A stretch of DNA of 6,873 nt from Thermodesulfatator atlanticus (GCA_011321895.1 DROK01000174.1:1-6873); one strand, 5' to 3'. Counted from the stretch's first letter, positions 1-6,479 are shown. The notes: generated by a model not told the origin, from the letters alone. Translations and numbers: made by a program.

Positions 1-234
1 CTCCAGGATGAGGCGGCGGTCAAGTTCCCCTGAGGCGGTGAGGAAGCCTCTGCCAAACCGCTGGCAAAAAAGGTGGTAACCTTCCCGGCAGGGCTTTGAC
101 AATTCCTTTACCACCGCGTCTGCGGAAAAGGTCGGGACGCCAAGGTCTTGTAAAAGGGCCAAAATGGTGCTTTTTCCCGCTGCTGGCGGGCCGGTAACGG
201 CGATTTTAACGGGCCTTTTCTTCTCTGAGGGCAT
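1..234 (-). CDS. coaE: Dephospho-CoA kinase (CoaE), N-terminal 78 residues, cut by window edge
   Basis: Catalyses the last step of coenzyme A synthesis, ATP-dependent phosphorylation of the 3'-hydroxyl of dephospho-CoA, in the cytoplasm. Seen in the sequence: translation of the minus strand from the ATG at 234-232 gives a protein starting MPSEKKRPVKIAVTG, with a Walker A loop GPPAAGKST at residues 15-23, then FSADAVVKEL (residues 36-45, matching the family's DAD-type segment) and an RFG...GELDRR stretch (residues 59-74) typical of CoaE. The rest lies left of base 1. The start is supported by AAGAGG at 246-241 with a 6-base spacer. It lies inside the 3' end of the rluD-like gene (29-bp overlap, different frame), so the two are probably translationally coupled and in one operon with trmH. 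The order of motifs fits CoaE better than other P-loop kinases. Confidence 0.88.
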   Translation of the reverse strand, partial: MPSEKKRPVKIAVTGPPAAGKSTILALLQDLGVPTFSADAVVKELSKPCREGYHLFCQRFGRGFLTASGELDRRLILE

Positions 235-1186
235 GCAAGACCTCTTCAAAGTCCGGGGGCAGGGCCCCTTCGAAGGAAAGCCTTTCACCGGTGCGGGGGT
301 GTTCAAAACTCAGTTTGTAGGCGTGCAGGAGCTGCCTTCGGGCCTTAGGGCCGTGCGGTTTGGCCCCGCCGTAAAGGGCGTCTCCCACGATGGGGTGGCC
401 GATGGAAGCCAGGTGGACGCGTAGCTGATGGGTGCGCCCGGTCACCGGTTCCAGTTCCAGAAGCGCCGCCCGGCGGAAGGTTTCCTTTACCCGCCAGATG
501 GTTTCAGCGAAACGTCCCCCGGGGACCACGGCCATTTTCTTGCGGTGAACCGGATGGCGCCCCAGCGGTTTGACGATCCGGCCGGCACGGGCTTGGGGAA
601 CCCCGTGGACCAGGGCCAAATAGACCTTTTTGACCCGGCGTTCCTTAAACATGCGACTTAAGCGTTCGTGTGCCTGGTCATTTTTGGCGACCACCATCAG
701 CCCGGAAGTGTCTTTATCCAGCCGGTGCACGATACCGGGGCGGAAGGTGCCCCCGATACCGGAAAGATCCTTGAGCCGGGCCAGCAGCCCGTGGACGAGC
801 GTCTTCTCGTAATGGCCAGCAGCCGGGTGGACCACCACCCCTGCCGGTTTGTTGATTACTACCAGGTCTTGGTCTTCATAAAGGATCTCAAAGGGGACCT
901 CTTGGGGTTCGAGGGCCAGTTTTTGGGGCGGGGGTAGGATAACCCTGAATCTTTCTTCGGCCTGAACCCGGTATTTGGGTTTGGTGACCGGGGTGCCACC
1001 AAGGGTTACCAGCCCCTCCTTGATCAACTTCTGGGCCTGCGAACGGCTCAAGGCGGGAATCTTCTCGGCCAGAAAGACATCCAGCCTCATGCCGGCCTCT
1101 TCAGGCCGGACCTCTACCGCGAACTCCTGGGCTATCGCCTGAGCCGTCCGCGGGCTTTCTCCTGAATTACCCGGGTGTAAGCCCAT
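206..1186 (-). CDS. rluD: RluA/RluD-family 23S rRNA pseudouridine synthase
   Basis: Isomerises specific uridines of large-subunit rRNA to pseudouridine. In the 326-residue reading, an S4 RNA-binding domain covers about residues 33-80 (MRLDVFLAEKIPALSRSQ onward). The catalytic domain follows: ILYEDQDLVVINKPAGVVVHP at about 101-121, the catalytic motif HRLDKDTSG at 154-162 with nucleophile Asp157, and GRTHQLRVHL...GHPIVGDALYG at 250-273. Length and domain order match RluD and its relatives; which uridines are modified cannot be read from sequence, so RluD versus a paralogue is inferred. The start is unsettled. The ATG at 1186 overlaps trmH by 55 bp, has a weak ribosome binding site and adds about 20 unfamiliar residues. 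The next ATG, at 1090 (294 residues), has a GAGG before it but would remove the first beta strand (EFAVEVRPEEAG), which the family usually has. No ATG, GTG or TTG lies in frame between them. The gene is cotranscribed with trmH upstream and coaE downstream. Confidence 0.9.
   Translation of the reverse strand: MGLHPGNSGESPRTAQAIAQEFAVEVRPEEAGMRLDVFLAEKIPALSRSQAQKLIKEGLVTLGGTPVTKPKYRVQAEERFRVILPPPQKLALEPQEVPFEILYEDQDLVVINKPAGVVVHPAAGHYEKTLVHGLLARLKDLSGIGGTFRPGIVHRLDKDTSGLMVVAKNDQAHERLSRMFKERRVKKVYLALVHGVPQARAGRIVKPLGRHPVHRKKMAVVPGGRFAETIWRVKETFRRAALLELEPVTGRTHQLRVHLASIGHPIVGDALYGGAKPHGPKARRQLLHAYKLSFEHPRTGERLSFEGALPPDFEEVLHALREEKAR
241..246 (-). promoter_or_regulatory. Shine-Dalgarno site of coaE
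   Basis: AAGAGG on the minus strand lies 6 bases before the ATG at 234. It sits within the last codons of the upstream rluD-like gene and decides the coaE start. Confidence 0.6.
1092..1109 (-). other. GC-rich hairpin immediately before the internal ATG of rluD
   Basis: On the minus strand, CCGGCCT-GAAG-AGGCCGG forms a perfect 7-bp stem with a 4-base loop, ending one base before the ATG at 1090-1088. It includes the GAAGAGG that would serve as ribosome binding site for that ATG. In the longer reading it codes for residues 27-32 (RPEEAG). Whether it folds in the mRNA, or matters, is inference. Confidence 0.45.
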
Positions 1187-1761
1187 TCTTTGATGATGGC
1201 CTCCATCTCCTCAGGACTCAGCCGGGGCGCGTCGTATAACCCTTTTTGCCGGCGTTGCCTTTCAGCCTCGTAAAGGATGACCCCGGTGGCCACGGACACG
1301 TTTAGGCTCTGCACCATGCCGTACATGGGGATTTTTACGATCAGGTCCGCTTCTTGACGCACCGTCTCGGAAATCCCCTCAAGTTCGTGGCCCACGATGA
1401 CCACCGTCGGCTTGGTGTAATCCACCTCGCGAAAATCAACGGTTTCCGGGAAAAGCCCCGTCCCTACCAGCTGGAACCCGGCTTCTTTTAAGAGTCTGAG
1501 TCCACTGGCTACCTCTTTTTCCCGGTGCAGGATAAGCCACCGGTGCGCCCCGCGGGTAATGGCGTCGTTGATGGGTAGTTCTCCTTCGTGAAAATAATGT
1601 ACGTGCAGGACGCCTACGGCGTCGGCGGTGCGCAGGATGGCACTCACGTTGTGGTAGTTTACCACCCGTTCCAGAAAGAGCCTCAGGTCCGGTTGCCGCC
1701 GGGAAAGGACTTCCTTGATGCGGGCCAGTCTTTCGGGGATGACCAGTAATTCTTCCATCAT
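1132..1761 (-). CDS. trmH: tRNA (guanosine-18-2'-O)-methyltransferase TrmH (SpoU/SPOUT family)
   Basis: Transfers a methyl group from S-adenosylmethionine to the 2'-OH of G18 in the D-loop of tRNA. The protein has 209 residues, close to bacterial TrmH. All three SpoU motifs are intact: motif 1 HNVSAILRTADAVGV at 37-51 (Arg44 in the place of the catalytic arginine), motif 2 GHELEGISE at 124-132, and motif 3 IPMYGMVQSLNVSVA...ILYE at 144-165, which forms the trefoil-knot cofactor pocket. The N-terminal helix with RRQPDL (21-26) and the C-terminal RQR..GLYD segment (168-176) are distinctive of TrmH rather than RlmB or TrmL. The start is one of two adjacent ATGs (1761 or 1758); no clear Shine-Dalgarno precedes them. 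It is the first gene of the minus-strand cluster, with a good promoter about 25 bases upstream. Its 3' end overlaps the long form of rluD by 55 bp. Confidence 0.94.
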   Translation of the reverse strand: MMEELLVIPERLARIKEVLSRRQPDLRLFLERVVNYHNVSAILRTADAVGVLHVHYFHEGELPINDAITRGAHRWLILHREKEVASGLRLLKEAGFQLVGTGLFPETVDFREVDYTKPTVVIVGHELEGISETVRQEADLIVKIPMYGMVQSLNVSVATGVILYEAERQRRQKGLYDAPRLSPEEMEAIIKEWAYTRVIQEKARGRLRR

Positions 1762-1786
1762 TGGTTTTTAAGCCGGTTTGTTTCCC

Positions 1787-1816
1787 ATTATATTAATGAG
1801 TTCGTCAATTGGTCGA
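1787..1816 (-). promoter_or_regulatory. Predicted sigma70-like promoter of trmH-rluD-coaE
   Basis: On the minus strand a perfect -10 hexamer TATAAT (bases 1792 to 1787) is preceded, across an 18-base spacer, by TCGACC (1816 to 1811), which matches 4 of 6 positions of the -35 consensus. Transcription would start near 1780, leaving a leader of about 20 bases without an obvious ribosome binding site. The -10 lies in a small inverted repeat, CATTA-TAT-TAATG (1786-1798). A TTGACG also occurs upstream of the -10, but only 10 bases away, too close to act with it. Confidence 0.55.
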
Positions 1817-1817
1817 T

Positions 1818-1851
1818 AGGATCCATACCGGAAAAAAACGGAACGGATCCT
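1818..1851. promoter_or_regulatory. Inverted repeat in the divergent trmH/moeA spacer, possible operator
   Basis: Arms AGGATCCATACCG (1818-1830) and CGGAACGGATCCT (1839-1851) are complementary at 11 of 13 positions, around an 8-base A-rich centre (1831-1838, G then seven A). It starts 2 bp upstream of the trmH -35 and ends 33 bp before the moeA ATG, where it could control either gene. No T-tract follows it on either strand, so it is not a typical intrinsic terminator. It does not resemble the ModE consensus that I know. The operator role is inference. Confidence 0.4.
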
Positions 1852-1873
1852 GCGAGATTTTAGTAAGGGCCCG

Positions 1874-1879
1874 AAGGAG
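1874..1879 (+). promoter_or_regulatory. Shine-Dalgarno site of moeA
   Basis: AAGGAG lies 5 bases before the ATG at 1885, an optimal distance, and fixes the start of the MoeA fusion protein. No convincing plus-strand promoter could be picked out in 1762-1884. Confidence 0.75.
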
Positions 1880-1884
1880 AGCTT

Positions 1885-3810
1885 ATGAAAAGGCGTATCT
1901 ATCTGCGCAAAAAAGCCCTGGAAGAAGCCGTCGCCATTATCCTCAAGGCCTGTCCCTGGACACAGGCCCTGGCCCCTGAGGAGGTGGACGTAAGGGAGGC
2001 CCGTGCTCGGGTTACCGCAGAGGCTATTTACGCCAGACGTTCGGTCCCGGCCTTTAACGCCGCCGCCATGGACGGCATAGCGGTGGTGGCGGAAAAGACC
2101 TTTGCCGCCCGGGAAGACCAACCTCTATCCTTGAAGATTGGCCAGGAGGCCTTCTGGGTGAATACCGGGGAGCCTCTGCCTCCTGGAACCAACGCGGTCA
2201 TCATGATCGAAGAGGTGCACCCGTTATCCCCGGAAGAAGTAGAAATCATGGCCCCGGCTTATCCTTGGCAACACGTGCGCAAAATCGGGGAGGACGTGGT
2301 GGAAGGAGAACTCCTCTTTCCTCCCTCCCACCTCCTGGCCCCCTGGGACCTGGGCGTCCTTTTGGCCACGGGCCATCTAAAGGTAAAAGTCAAGGAGCGT
2401 CCCCGGGTAGCCATTATTCCTACCGGCGACGAACTGATTCCCCTGGAAGAGGCCACCCCGGAACGTCTGGCTCAGGGGAAAACCGTAGAGTTTAACTCTA
2501 CTATGCTGGCTGCCCTGGTTGAAGAATGGGGTGGCGTGGCCCGGATCTTCCCCATCGTGCCGGACAAACCGGCCCTCCTAAAGGAGCGGCTCTTATCCGT
2601 GGTGAAAGATTTCCATCTGGTAGCGGTGCTTGCCGGCTCTTCTGCCGGGGCCAAGGATTACACCGCCCAGCTGGTGGAAGAGCTGGGTACCCTTTTGTTA
2701 CACGGGGTAAGTATCATGCCTGGTAAACCCGCAGTCTTCGGCCTGGTGGAAGGGTGTCCGGTCCTGGGGGTACCCGGTTATCCGGTCTCGGCCATCCTGG
2801 CCTTTGAAAAGCTCATGCGTCCGGCCTTCTCCGCCATGCTCGGGGTACGGATACCGGCCCGGCCCAAAATTTTGGCCCGGGCCGGGCGTAAGATCCCTTC
2901 TCGCCTGGGGATCAAGGAATTTGTGCGGGTCAAGGTGGGGGAGGTGGCGGGGCGCCGGGTCTTTTTAAACCTCAAGCGAGGGGCCGGGGCCATCACCACC
3001 CTTACCCGGGCCGACGCCCTCTGTGAGATCCCGGAAGACTGGGAGGGGATCCCGGCGGGAGAGGAACTCTATCTTGAACTTTTGCGCCCGGAAAAGGACC
3101 TGGCCAAGACGGCCCTGATCGTGGGGAGCCACGATTTGGCCCTGGACGTGCTGGCCGAATTTGTCAAAAAGAAGGCCCCTGAATACGAGCTCTCCCTGGC
3201 CCACGTAGGCAGCCTCAGCGGGATCCTGGCGGTGCGTGACGGGTTGGCCCACGCCGCCGGGACCCATCTCTTCGACCCGGAGTCCGGGGTCTACAACGTG
3301 CCTTACATTAAGAAATACCTCCCGGACACCCCGGTGGTGTTGGTACACTTCGTCCGTCGCCAGCAGGGCCTTATCGTACCCAGAGGCAACCCCAGGGGGC
3401 TTAAAAGTATCGAGGATCTGGTCCGCCAGAAGGTGCGTTTCATCAACCGCCAGCCGGGAGCAGGCACCCGGGTTCTTTTGGATTACCATCTTAAAAAATT
3501 GGGCCTGGATCCCTCCGCGCTACCAGGCTATGAGGACGAAGAGACCACCCATCTCGGGGTGGCGGTTGCCGTGGCTACCGGTCGGGCGGACGCCGGGCTC
3601 GGGATCCAGGCGGCGGCCCGGCTGCTGGGGCTGGATTTTGTGCCCCTTTTTGAGGAGCGCTACGACCTGTTACTCCGGCGCGATTTCTTCGCCAGCCCCT
3701 TCTGGGCCGTGCTGGCTTCGGTTTTGGAAGACCCTTCCTTCCGGGCCCGGGTGGAGGAGCTGGGAGGGTATGACGCTTCCGAGATGGGGAAGGTGGTCTA
3801 CCAGCAGTGA
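1885..3810 (+). CDS. moeA: Molybdopterin molybdenumtransferase MoeA fused to a PBP-like (molybdate-binding-type) C-terminal domain
   Basis: MoeA inserts molybdate into adenylylated molybdopterin to form the molybdenum cofactor in the cytoplasm. The protein has 641 residues, against roughly 400 for MoeA alone. Residues 1 to about 405 are MoeA: VPAFNAAAMDGIAV (54-67, conserved Asp63), NTGEPLPPGTNAVIMIEEV (93-111), IPTGDEL (178-184), AGSSAGAKDYT (250-260, Asp258), MPGKPAVFG (278-286) and LGVPGYPVSA (294-303). Several motifs differ from stand-alone MoeA (AGSSAG for GGVSVG, PGYP for PGNP); from memory these are variants usual in MoeA-PBP fusions. Residues about 408-641 match the PBP_like domain of that fusion type, with QQGLIVPRGNPRG (493-505), FINRQPGAGTRVLLD (519-533), GYEDEETTH (548-556) and GRADAGLGIQAAA (566-578). 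There is no signal peptide or membrane segment, so the binding domain is cytoplasmic and may sense or present oxyanion (inference). It is monocistronic as far as seen, divergent from trmH and convergent with the Clp1-like gene. Confidence 0.93.
   Translation: MKRRIYLRKKALEEAVAIILKACPWTQALAPEEVDVREARARVTAEAIYARRSVPAFNAAAMDGIAVVAEKTFAAREDQPLSLKIGQEAFWVNTGEPLPPGTNAVIMIEEVHPLSPEEVEIMAPAYPWQHVRKIGEDVVEGELLFPPSHLLAPWDLGVLLATGHLKVKVKERPRVAIIPTGDELIPLEEATPERLAQGKTVEFNSTMLAALVEEWGGVARIFPIVPDKPALLKERLLSVVKDFHLVAVLAGSSAGAKDYTAQLVEELGTLLLHGVSIMPGKPAVFGLVEGCPVLGVPGYPVSAILAFEKLMRPAFSAMLGVRIPARPKILARAGRKIPSRLGIKEFVRVKVGEVAGRRVFLNLKRGAGAITTLTRADALCEIPEDWEGIPAGEELYLELLRPEKDLAKTALIVGSHDLALDVLAEFVKKKAPEYELSLAHVGSLSGILAVRDGLAHAAGTHLFDPESGVYNVPYIKKYLPDTPVVLVHFVRRQQGLIVPRGNPRGLKSIEDLVRQKVRFINRQPGAGTRVLLDYHLKKLGLDPSALPGYEDEETTHLGVAVAVATGRADAGLGIQAAARLLGLDFVPLFEERYDLLLRRDFFASPFWAVLASVLEDPSFRARVEELGGYDASEMGKVVYQQ
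2854..2885. repeat. 32-bp near-perfect palindrome inside moeA
   Basis: CCGGCCCGGCCCAAAA (2854-2869) is the reverse complement of TTTTGGCCCGGGCCGG (2870-2885) at 15 of 16 positions; the single exception is a C facing C at 2863/2876. It encodes about residues 324-334, near the later part of the MoeA domain. The transcript could form a very stable hairpin with an AAUU turn. No second copy was noticed in the window. Confidence 0.6.
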
Positions 3811-4645
3811 GTTTTTTCAGTTCAACGCCAGGCAAACGTACCAGCATACTGCCACAGATAAGGATTTTTATCTCTTCCCGGGGCACCGGGGTGAAGAGGA
3901 GGAGCCCTTCTGCGGTGACCTGTTCAAGAAGGGCCAAACCCAGGTGCCTTTTCCCGTCACTTACGCCACACAGCAGGTGGGGGACCAGTTTCCTCGGACG
4001 CTGAATGATTAAGGTCTTGAGGGGAAATTCAAGGATGGTCCCGCCTTCGAAATAACGGCGGTAAGCCGTCTCCCGCCTTTTTCGGCGTTCTTGGAAGTCC
4101 TTGCGCTGGACTTCCAGAGGGACCGGGAGCCGTAAGACCGGGAGGTGTCTGAACCCGTCCAGAATAGGGGAGAGTTCCTTTTCCCGTTCGAAGGCCACGA
4201 TGAGATCAGGGGCCAGGCTCTCTATCTGAAAGGTTTTGAGCGCCACCCCGGGGCCGCGGATAAGGCCGGTGGTATTGATAAGGGTGATGGGGGCCCGACT
4301 CTTTTCCGCCAGCAGCTTGGTCCCCACCACCAGAGGCAGCAGGTGCCCTACCGGCGTGGTAGAGCCCACGAAATAAAGTTCTTCGGCAGGCAAGGGTCTC
4401 GACCGGCTCAGGTCTTCGGGTTCAAGTACTCTCAGGCCGATGGTGGTGGGAGGCCCTACGTCCTTTTGACCGATGTCGGCGTCAAGCAGGGCTGTCGGGA
4501 CCCCACGGGCCAGGAGTCTTTCCGCCACAAAGAAACAGAAACTGCTCTTTCCGGTATCTACGCCCCCGAGGACCAGGACCCTTTTGGGCCGGGTTTGCCA
4601 GATGACCTCCTGGGCCTTTTGCCAGGAATCAGGCACTTTTTCCAT
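3575..4645 (-). CDS. Clp1/Grc3-type P-loop polynucleotide-kinase-like protein with an antisense-overlapping tail
   Basis: Resembles the Clp1/Grc3 family, whose characterised members phosphorylate 5'-OH ends of RNA or DNA with ATP; activity of this bacterial protein is unproven. Visible: Walker A GGVDTGKS at residues 27-34 (Lys33, Ser34), DADIGQKDVGPPTTIGL at 55-71 (the family's D-x-D-x-GQ segment), and INTTGLIRGPG at 123-133 followed by LAPDLIVAFE (144-153). The conserved-looking part ends near ILICGSMLVRLPGVELKKL, residues 261-279. The last 78 residues (279-356) lie antisense to the moeA 3' end. About a quarter are Pro and a quarter Arg/Lys, with one acidic residue, which looks like a chance frame rather than a domain. 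The true functional end is therefore probably near 3811. The start ATG at 4645 overlaps the upstream gene by 17 bp and lacks a Shine-Dalgarno, suggesting translational coupling; a GTG three codons later is an alternative. Confidence 0.8.
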   Translation of the reverse strand: MEKVPDSWQKAQEVIWQTRPKRVLVLGGVDTGKSSFCFFVAERLLARGVPTALLDADIGQKDVGPPTTIGLRVLEPEDLSRSRPLPAEELYFVGSTTPVGHLLPLVVGTKLLAEKSRAPITLINTTGLIRGPGVALKTFQIESLAPDLIVAFEREKELSPILDGFRHLPVLRLPVPLEVQRKDFQERRKRRETAYRRYFEGGTILEFPLKTLIIQRPRKLVPHLLCGVSDGKRHLGLALLEQVTAEGLLLFTPVPREEIKILICGSMLVRLPGVELKKLTAGRPPSPSRKRHTLPAPPPGPGRKGLPKPKPARPRRGWRRNRAGVTGRSAPQKGAQNPAPAAGPPPGSRARRPPDR

Positions 4646-6479
4646 GGGGTGTCAGTTCGATCAACAGGGCCTGGACGTAGCGAGGGTCAGGGGGATTTTC
4701 CGGTTCGGCAAAGGCAAATTCTTCTTCTGCTTTGAACAGGCAAAAGTTAAGGAAGCTCTGTAAGTGGTCCTCTTCGGGGGGGCCCAGCTGACTGGCAAGT
4801 GCTTTGAAATTTTCCAGGAGTTCCCGGCGTACCGACTCCCGCACCACGTTGCGCTCCTGACCGGGGAGCCTGGTAAAGATCCGGCGCAAAAATTCAGGCC
4901 AGAGTTCCACCGGCAGGGCCTCGAAACGAAACTTCTGGCGCGTGAGCCAGTTTGCCAGAGCGGTAAGCACCAGGGTACTCCATTTAAGATCCCCTGGTTC
5001 TAAGAGGTTGGTCTTTTTGAGGGCGATTTCAGCCAGCCAGAGGGGAGGGGTCCCGAAGGCCTTCTGGATCAGGGGGGCCAGGTAGGCGATTTCAGAAAGG
5101 ATGCGCCTTACCCGGTCAATCTCCTCAAGGCGCCGGAAGGGGCGAAACTCTTCGGCGGTGCCCATCTTTTCCGGGACGAAGAGCTCAATCCGGTTGGCCT
5201 CTTTGGCCATCACTCCCTTAAGGTAAGAGGCGTAAGGTTCGTCCAGGTGCCGGAAGATGCGGGCGTCAAGACCTTTGGCGGTGGTGATTTCCCGGGCGTA
5301 ACGCCTGAGGTCCACGATCAGGCCCTGGGCCACCCGGAAGAGGTCTTCCAAAAAGTAGGTTTCGAGCAGGCGTTTGGCCGCCTCCACCTGGCCTCTGGCA
5401 AGGTATTCGAGCCCTATGTTGAGATAACCGGCCACCTTGTCAAAGACCCGGCGGGCCTCTTCCACGTCGTCAATGGTGCCGACGTCTACCATAAGGACTT
5501 TGTTGGCCAACCAGGCCAGTTCCCGTTTAAGCCGGTCCACCTGGCGCCAGTCCGTGATGCGAGCCAGCGCCTCCGCCAGTATTTCAACCCCTTCAAGGTG
5601 GATGGCGGGCAAAAAGGCCGGCGGCGGGGTCTCTTCGTCCGGGGCCGGCGGCAGATAGGAGGGTTCTATTTGGCGCATCCGGTCCGGAGACAAAGGGGCG
5701 TAGACGTCAAGGGCTTCGTAGTAATCAGGGATGCCCCAGTCCGCCAACCTGGCCCGGCGCCAGCGGTAGGCAAGCTCTTCCACTTCGGCAGGAAGCTCCC
5801 ATATTACCGCTTCCATGAGGTCCCGGTAACGGGCCGGGTCTATTTCTATGAGGATTTCGATTATCCTCCGGGTCAGCGGTTCAAATTTGTCCAGGCGGAA
5901 GTTGATAAAATAGGTGTCATCCAGGGTGTACGGCGGTAGCCAGTCCCGGGCTTCGGTAAGATCTACCCCGTCTGGCCGTTTGTAGACCTCTATCAGGCGC
6001 TTCATCAGGGTTACCAGAAAGTCGAAGTCCACCCCTTTTAGCCAGCGTGCTACAGTGTCTTCCGTGGCTTCGAAAAGCAGCGTAAGCCAGGCCAGGGCCC
6101 TTTCCAGGACAAAGCGGTCTTTGCGCCAGCAGTCCAGGTCAAACAAAAACTGGAGCTGGGTGGCACTGGCCATGGAAAGGAGAGTGACCGCCTCTTCCGG
6201 ACTTATGGCCTTTAAAGTCCAGAAGAATTCCTGCGGGGGGAGGGCCTTAACCAGGCGCTCGGCCTGGGGGGAGAGGACGATGAGACGCTCCCGCAGTTCC
6301 CAGGGGGTTTGTAAGATGAGCTCTACCTGGTCCCTAAGAGGCAGGGCGGCGATCTTTTTCTCGGCTTCTTCGGCGGGGGCCTCGATGAGTTCTCGAAAAT
6401 GGGGCAGGCGCCTCTCGTGCCAGAGGGGACGCCTCCTGCTCTTTAAAGCGGCCTGTTGCCTTTCTTTACGGTCCGTCAT
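4629..6479 (-). CDS. Large alpha-helical protein of unknown function (possibly DUF6178-like)
   Basis: No function is recognised. The 616-residue protein is predicted to be soluble and mostly helical, with no signal peptide, membrane segment or nucleotide-binding loop. The first 25 or so residues are strongly basic (KERQQAALKSRRRP). Residues about 45-165 carry repeated Leu-rich helices with LPPQEFFWTLKAISPEEAV (80-98), ATQLQFLFDLDCWRKD (106-121) and VDFDFLVTLMKRLIEVY (150-166). A Pro/acidic linker (about 274-291, PSYLPPAPDEETPPPAFL) separates an N-terminal from a C-terminal half. From memory the QL..L.DLD.W pattern and the size recall DUF6178 proteins of Desulfobacterota; this needs a profile search. 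The start ATG at 6479 follows AGGGG by 10 bases and overlaps the end of yraN by 14 bp. The 3' end overlaps the Clp1-like gene by 17 bp. The three genes therefore form one transcription unit. The open frame and charge pattern hold throughout, with no sign of a break. Confidence 0.85.
   Translation of the reverse strand: MTDRKERQQAALKSRRRPLWHERRLPHFRELIEAPAEEAEKKIAALPLRDQVELILQTPWELRERLIVLSPQAERLVKALPPQEFFWTLKAISPEEAVTLLSMASATQLQFLFDLDCWRKDRFVLERALAWLTLLFEATEDTVARWLKGVDFDFLVTLMKRLIEVYKRPDGVDLTEARDWLPPYTLDDTYFINFRLDKFEPLTRRIIEILIEIDPARYRDLMEAVIWELPAEVEELAYRWRRARLADWGIPDYYEALDVYAPLSPDRMRQIEPSYLPPAPDEETPPPAFLPAIHLEGVEILAEALARITDWRQVDRLKRELAWLANKVLMVDVGTIDDVEEARRVFDKVAGYLNIGLEYLARGQVEAAKRLLETYFLEDLFRVAQGLIVDLRRYAREITTAKGLDARIFRHLDEPYASYLKGVMAKEANRIELFVPEKMGTAEEFRPFRRLEEIDRVRRILSEIAYLAPLIQKAFGTPPLWLAEIALKKTNLLEPGDLKWSTLVLTALANWLTRQKFRFEALPVELWPEFLRRIFTRLPGQERNVVRESVRRELLENFKALASQLGPPEEDHLQSFLNFCLFKAEEEFAFAEPENPPDPRYVQALLIELTPHGKSA

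Noticed and set aside
1818..1851. Intrinsic terminator
   Set aside because: The stem has mismatches and no T-run follows it on either strand; the A7/T7 run is in the loop. It also sits upstream of both divergent genes, not after one.
1762..1884. Molybdenum-cofactor riboswitch before moeA
   Set aside because: The spacer is only about 120 bp, must also hold the divergent promoter, and contains one simple inverted repeat rather than the several helices of that riboswitch.
2965..3489. Minus-strand open frame of 174 codons inside moeA
   Set aside because: It is antisense to the strongly conserved MoeA and PBP-like domains and has no recognisable motif.
3236..4012. Plus-strand open frame of 258 codons across the 3' end of moeA
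   Set aside because: It lies out of frame within moeA and then antisense to the Clp1-like gene. The translation is rich in Trp, Arg, Pro and Ser and shows no family motif, so it is a shadow of the G+C-rich codon use.
4145..4735. Plus-strand open frame of 196 codons antisense to the Clp1-like gene
   Set aside because: The opposite strand carries Walker A and other conserved motifs. This frame has none and no convincing ribosome binding site.
5247..5939. Plus-strand open frame of 230 codons antisense to the unknown large gene
   Set aside because: Its composition is typical of an antisense reading (Gly, Val, Phe, Gln rich). The minus-strand gene is longer, well spaced and coupled to its neighbours. 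Because neither protein is firmly identified, this rejection is slightly less certain than the others.
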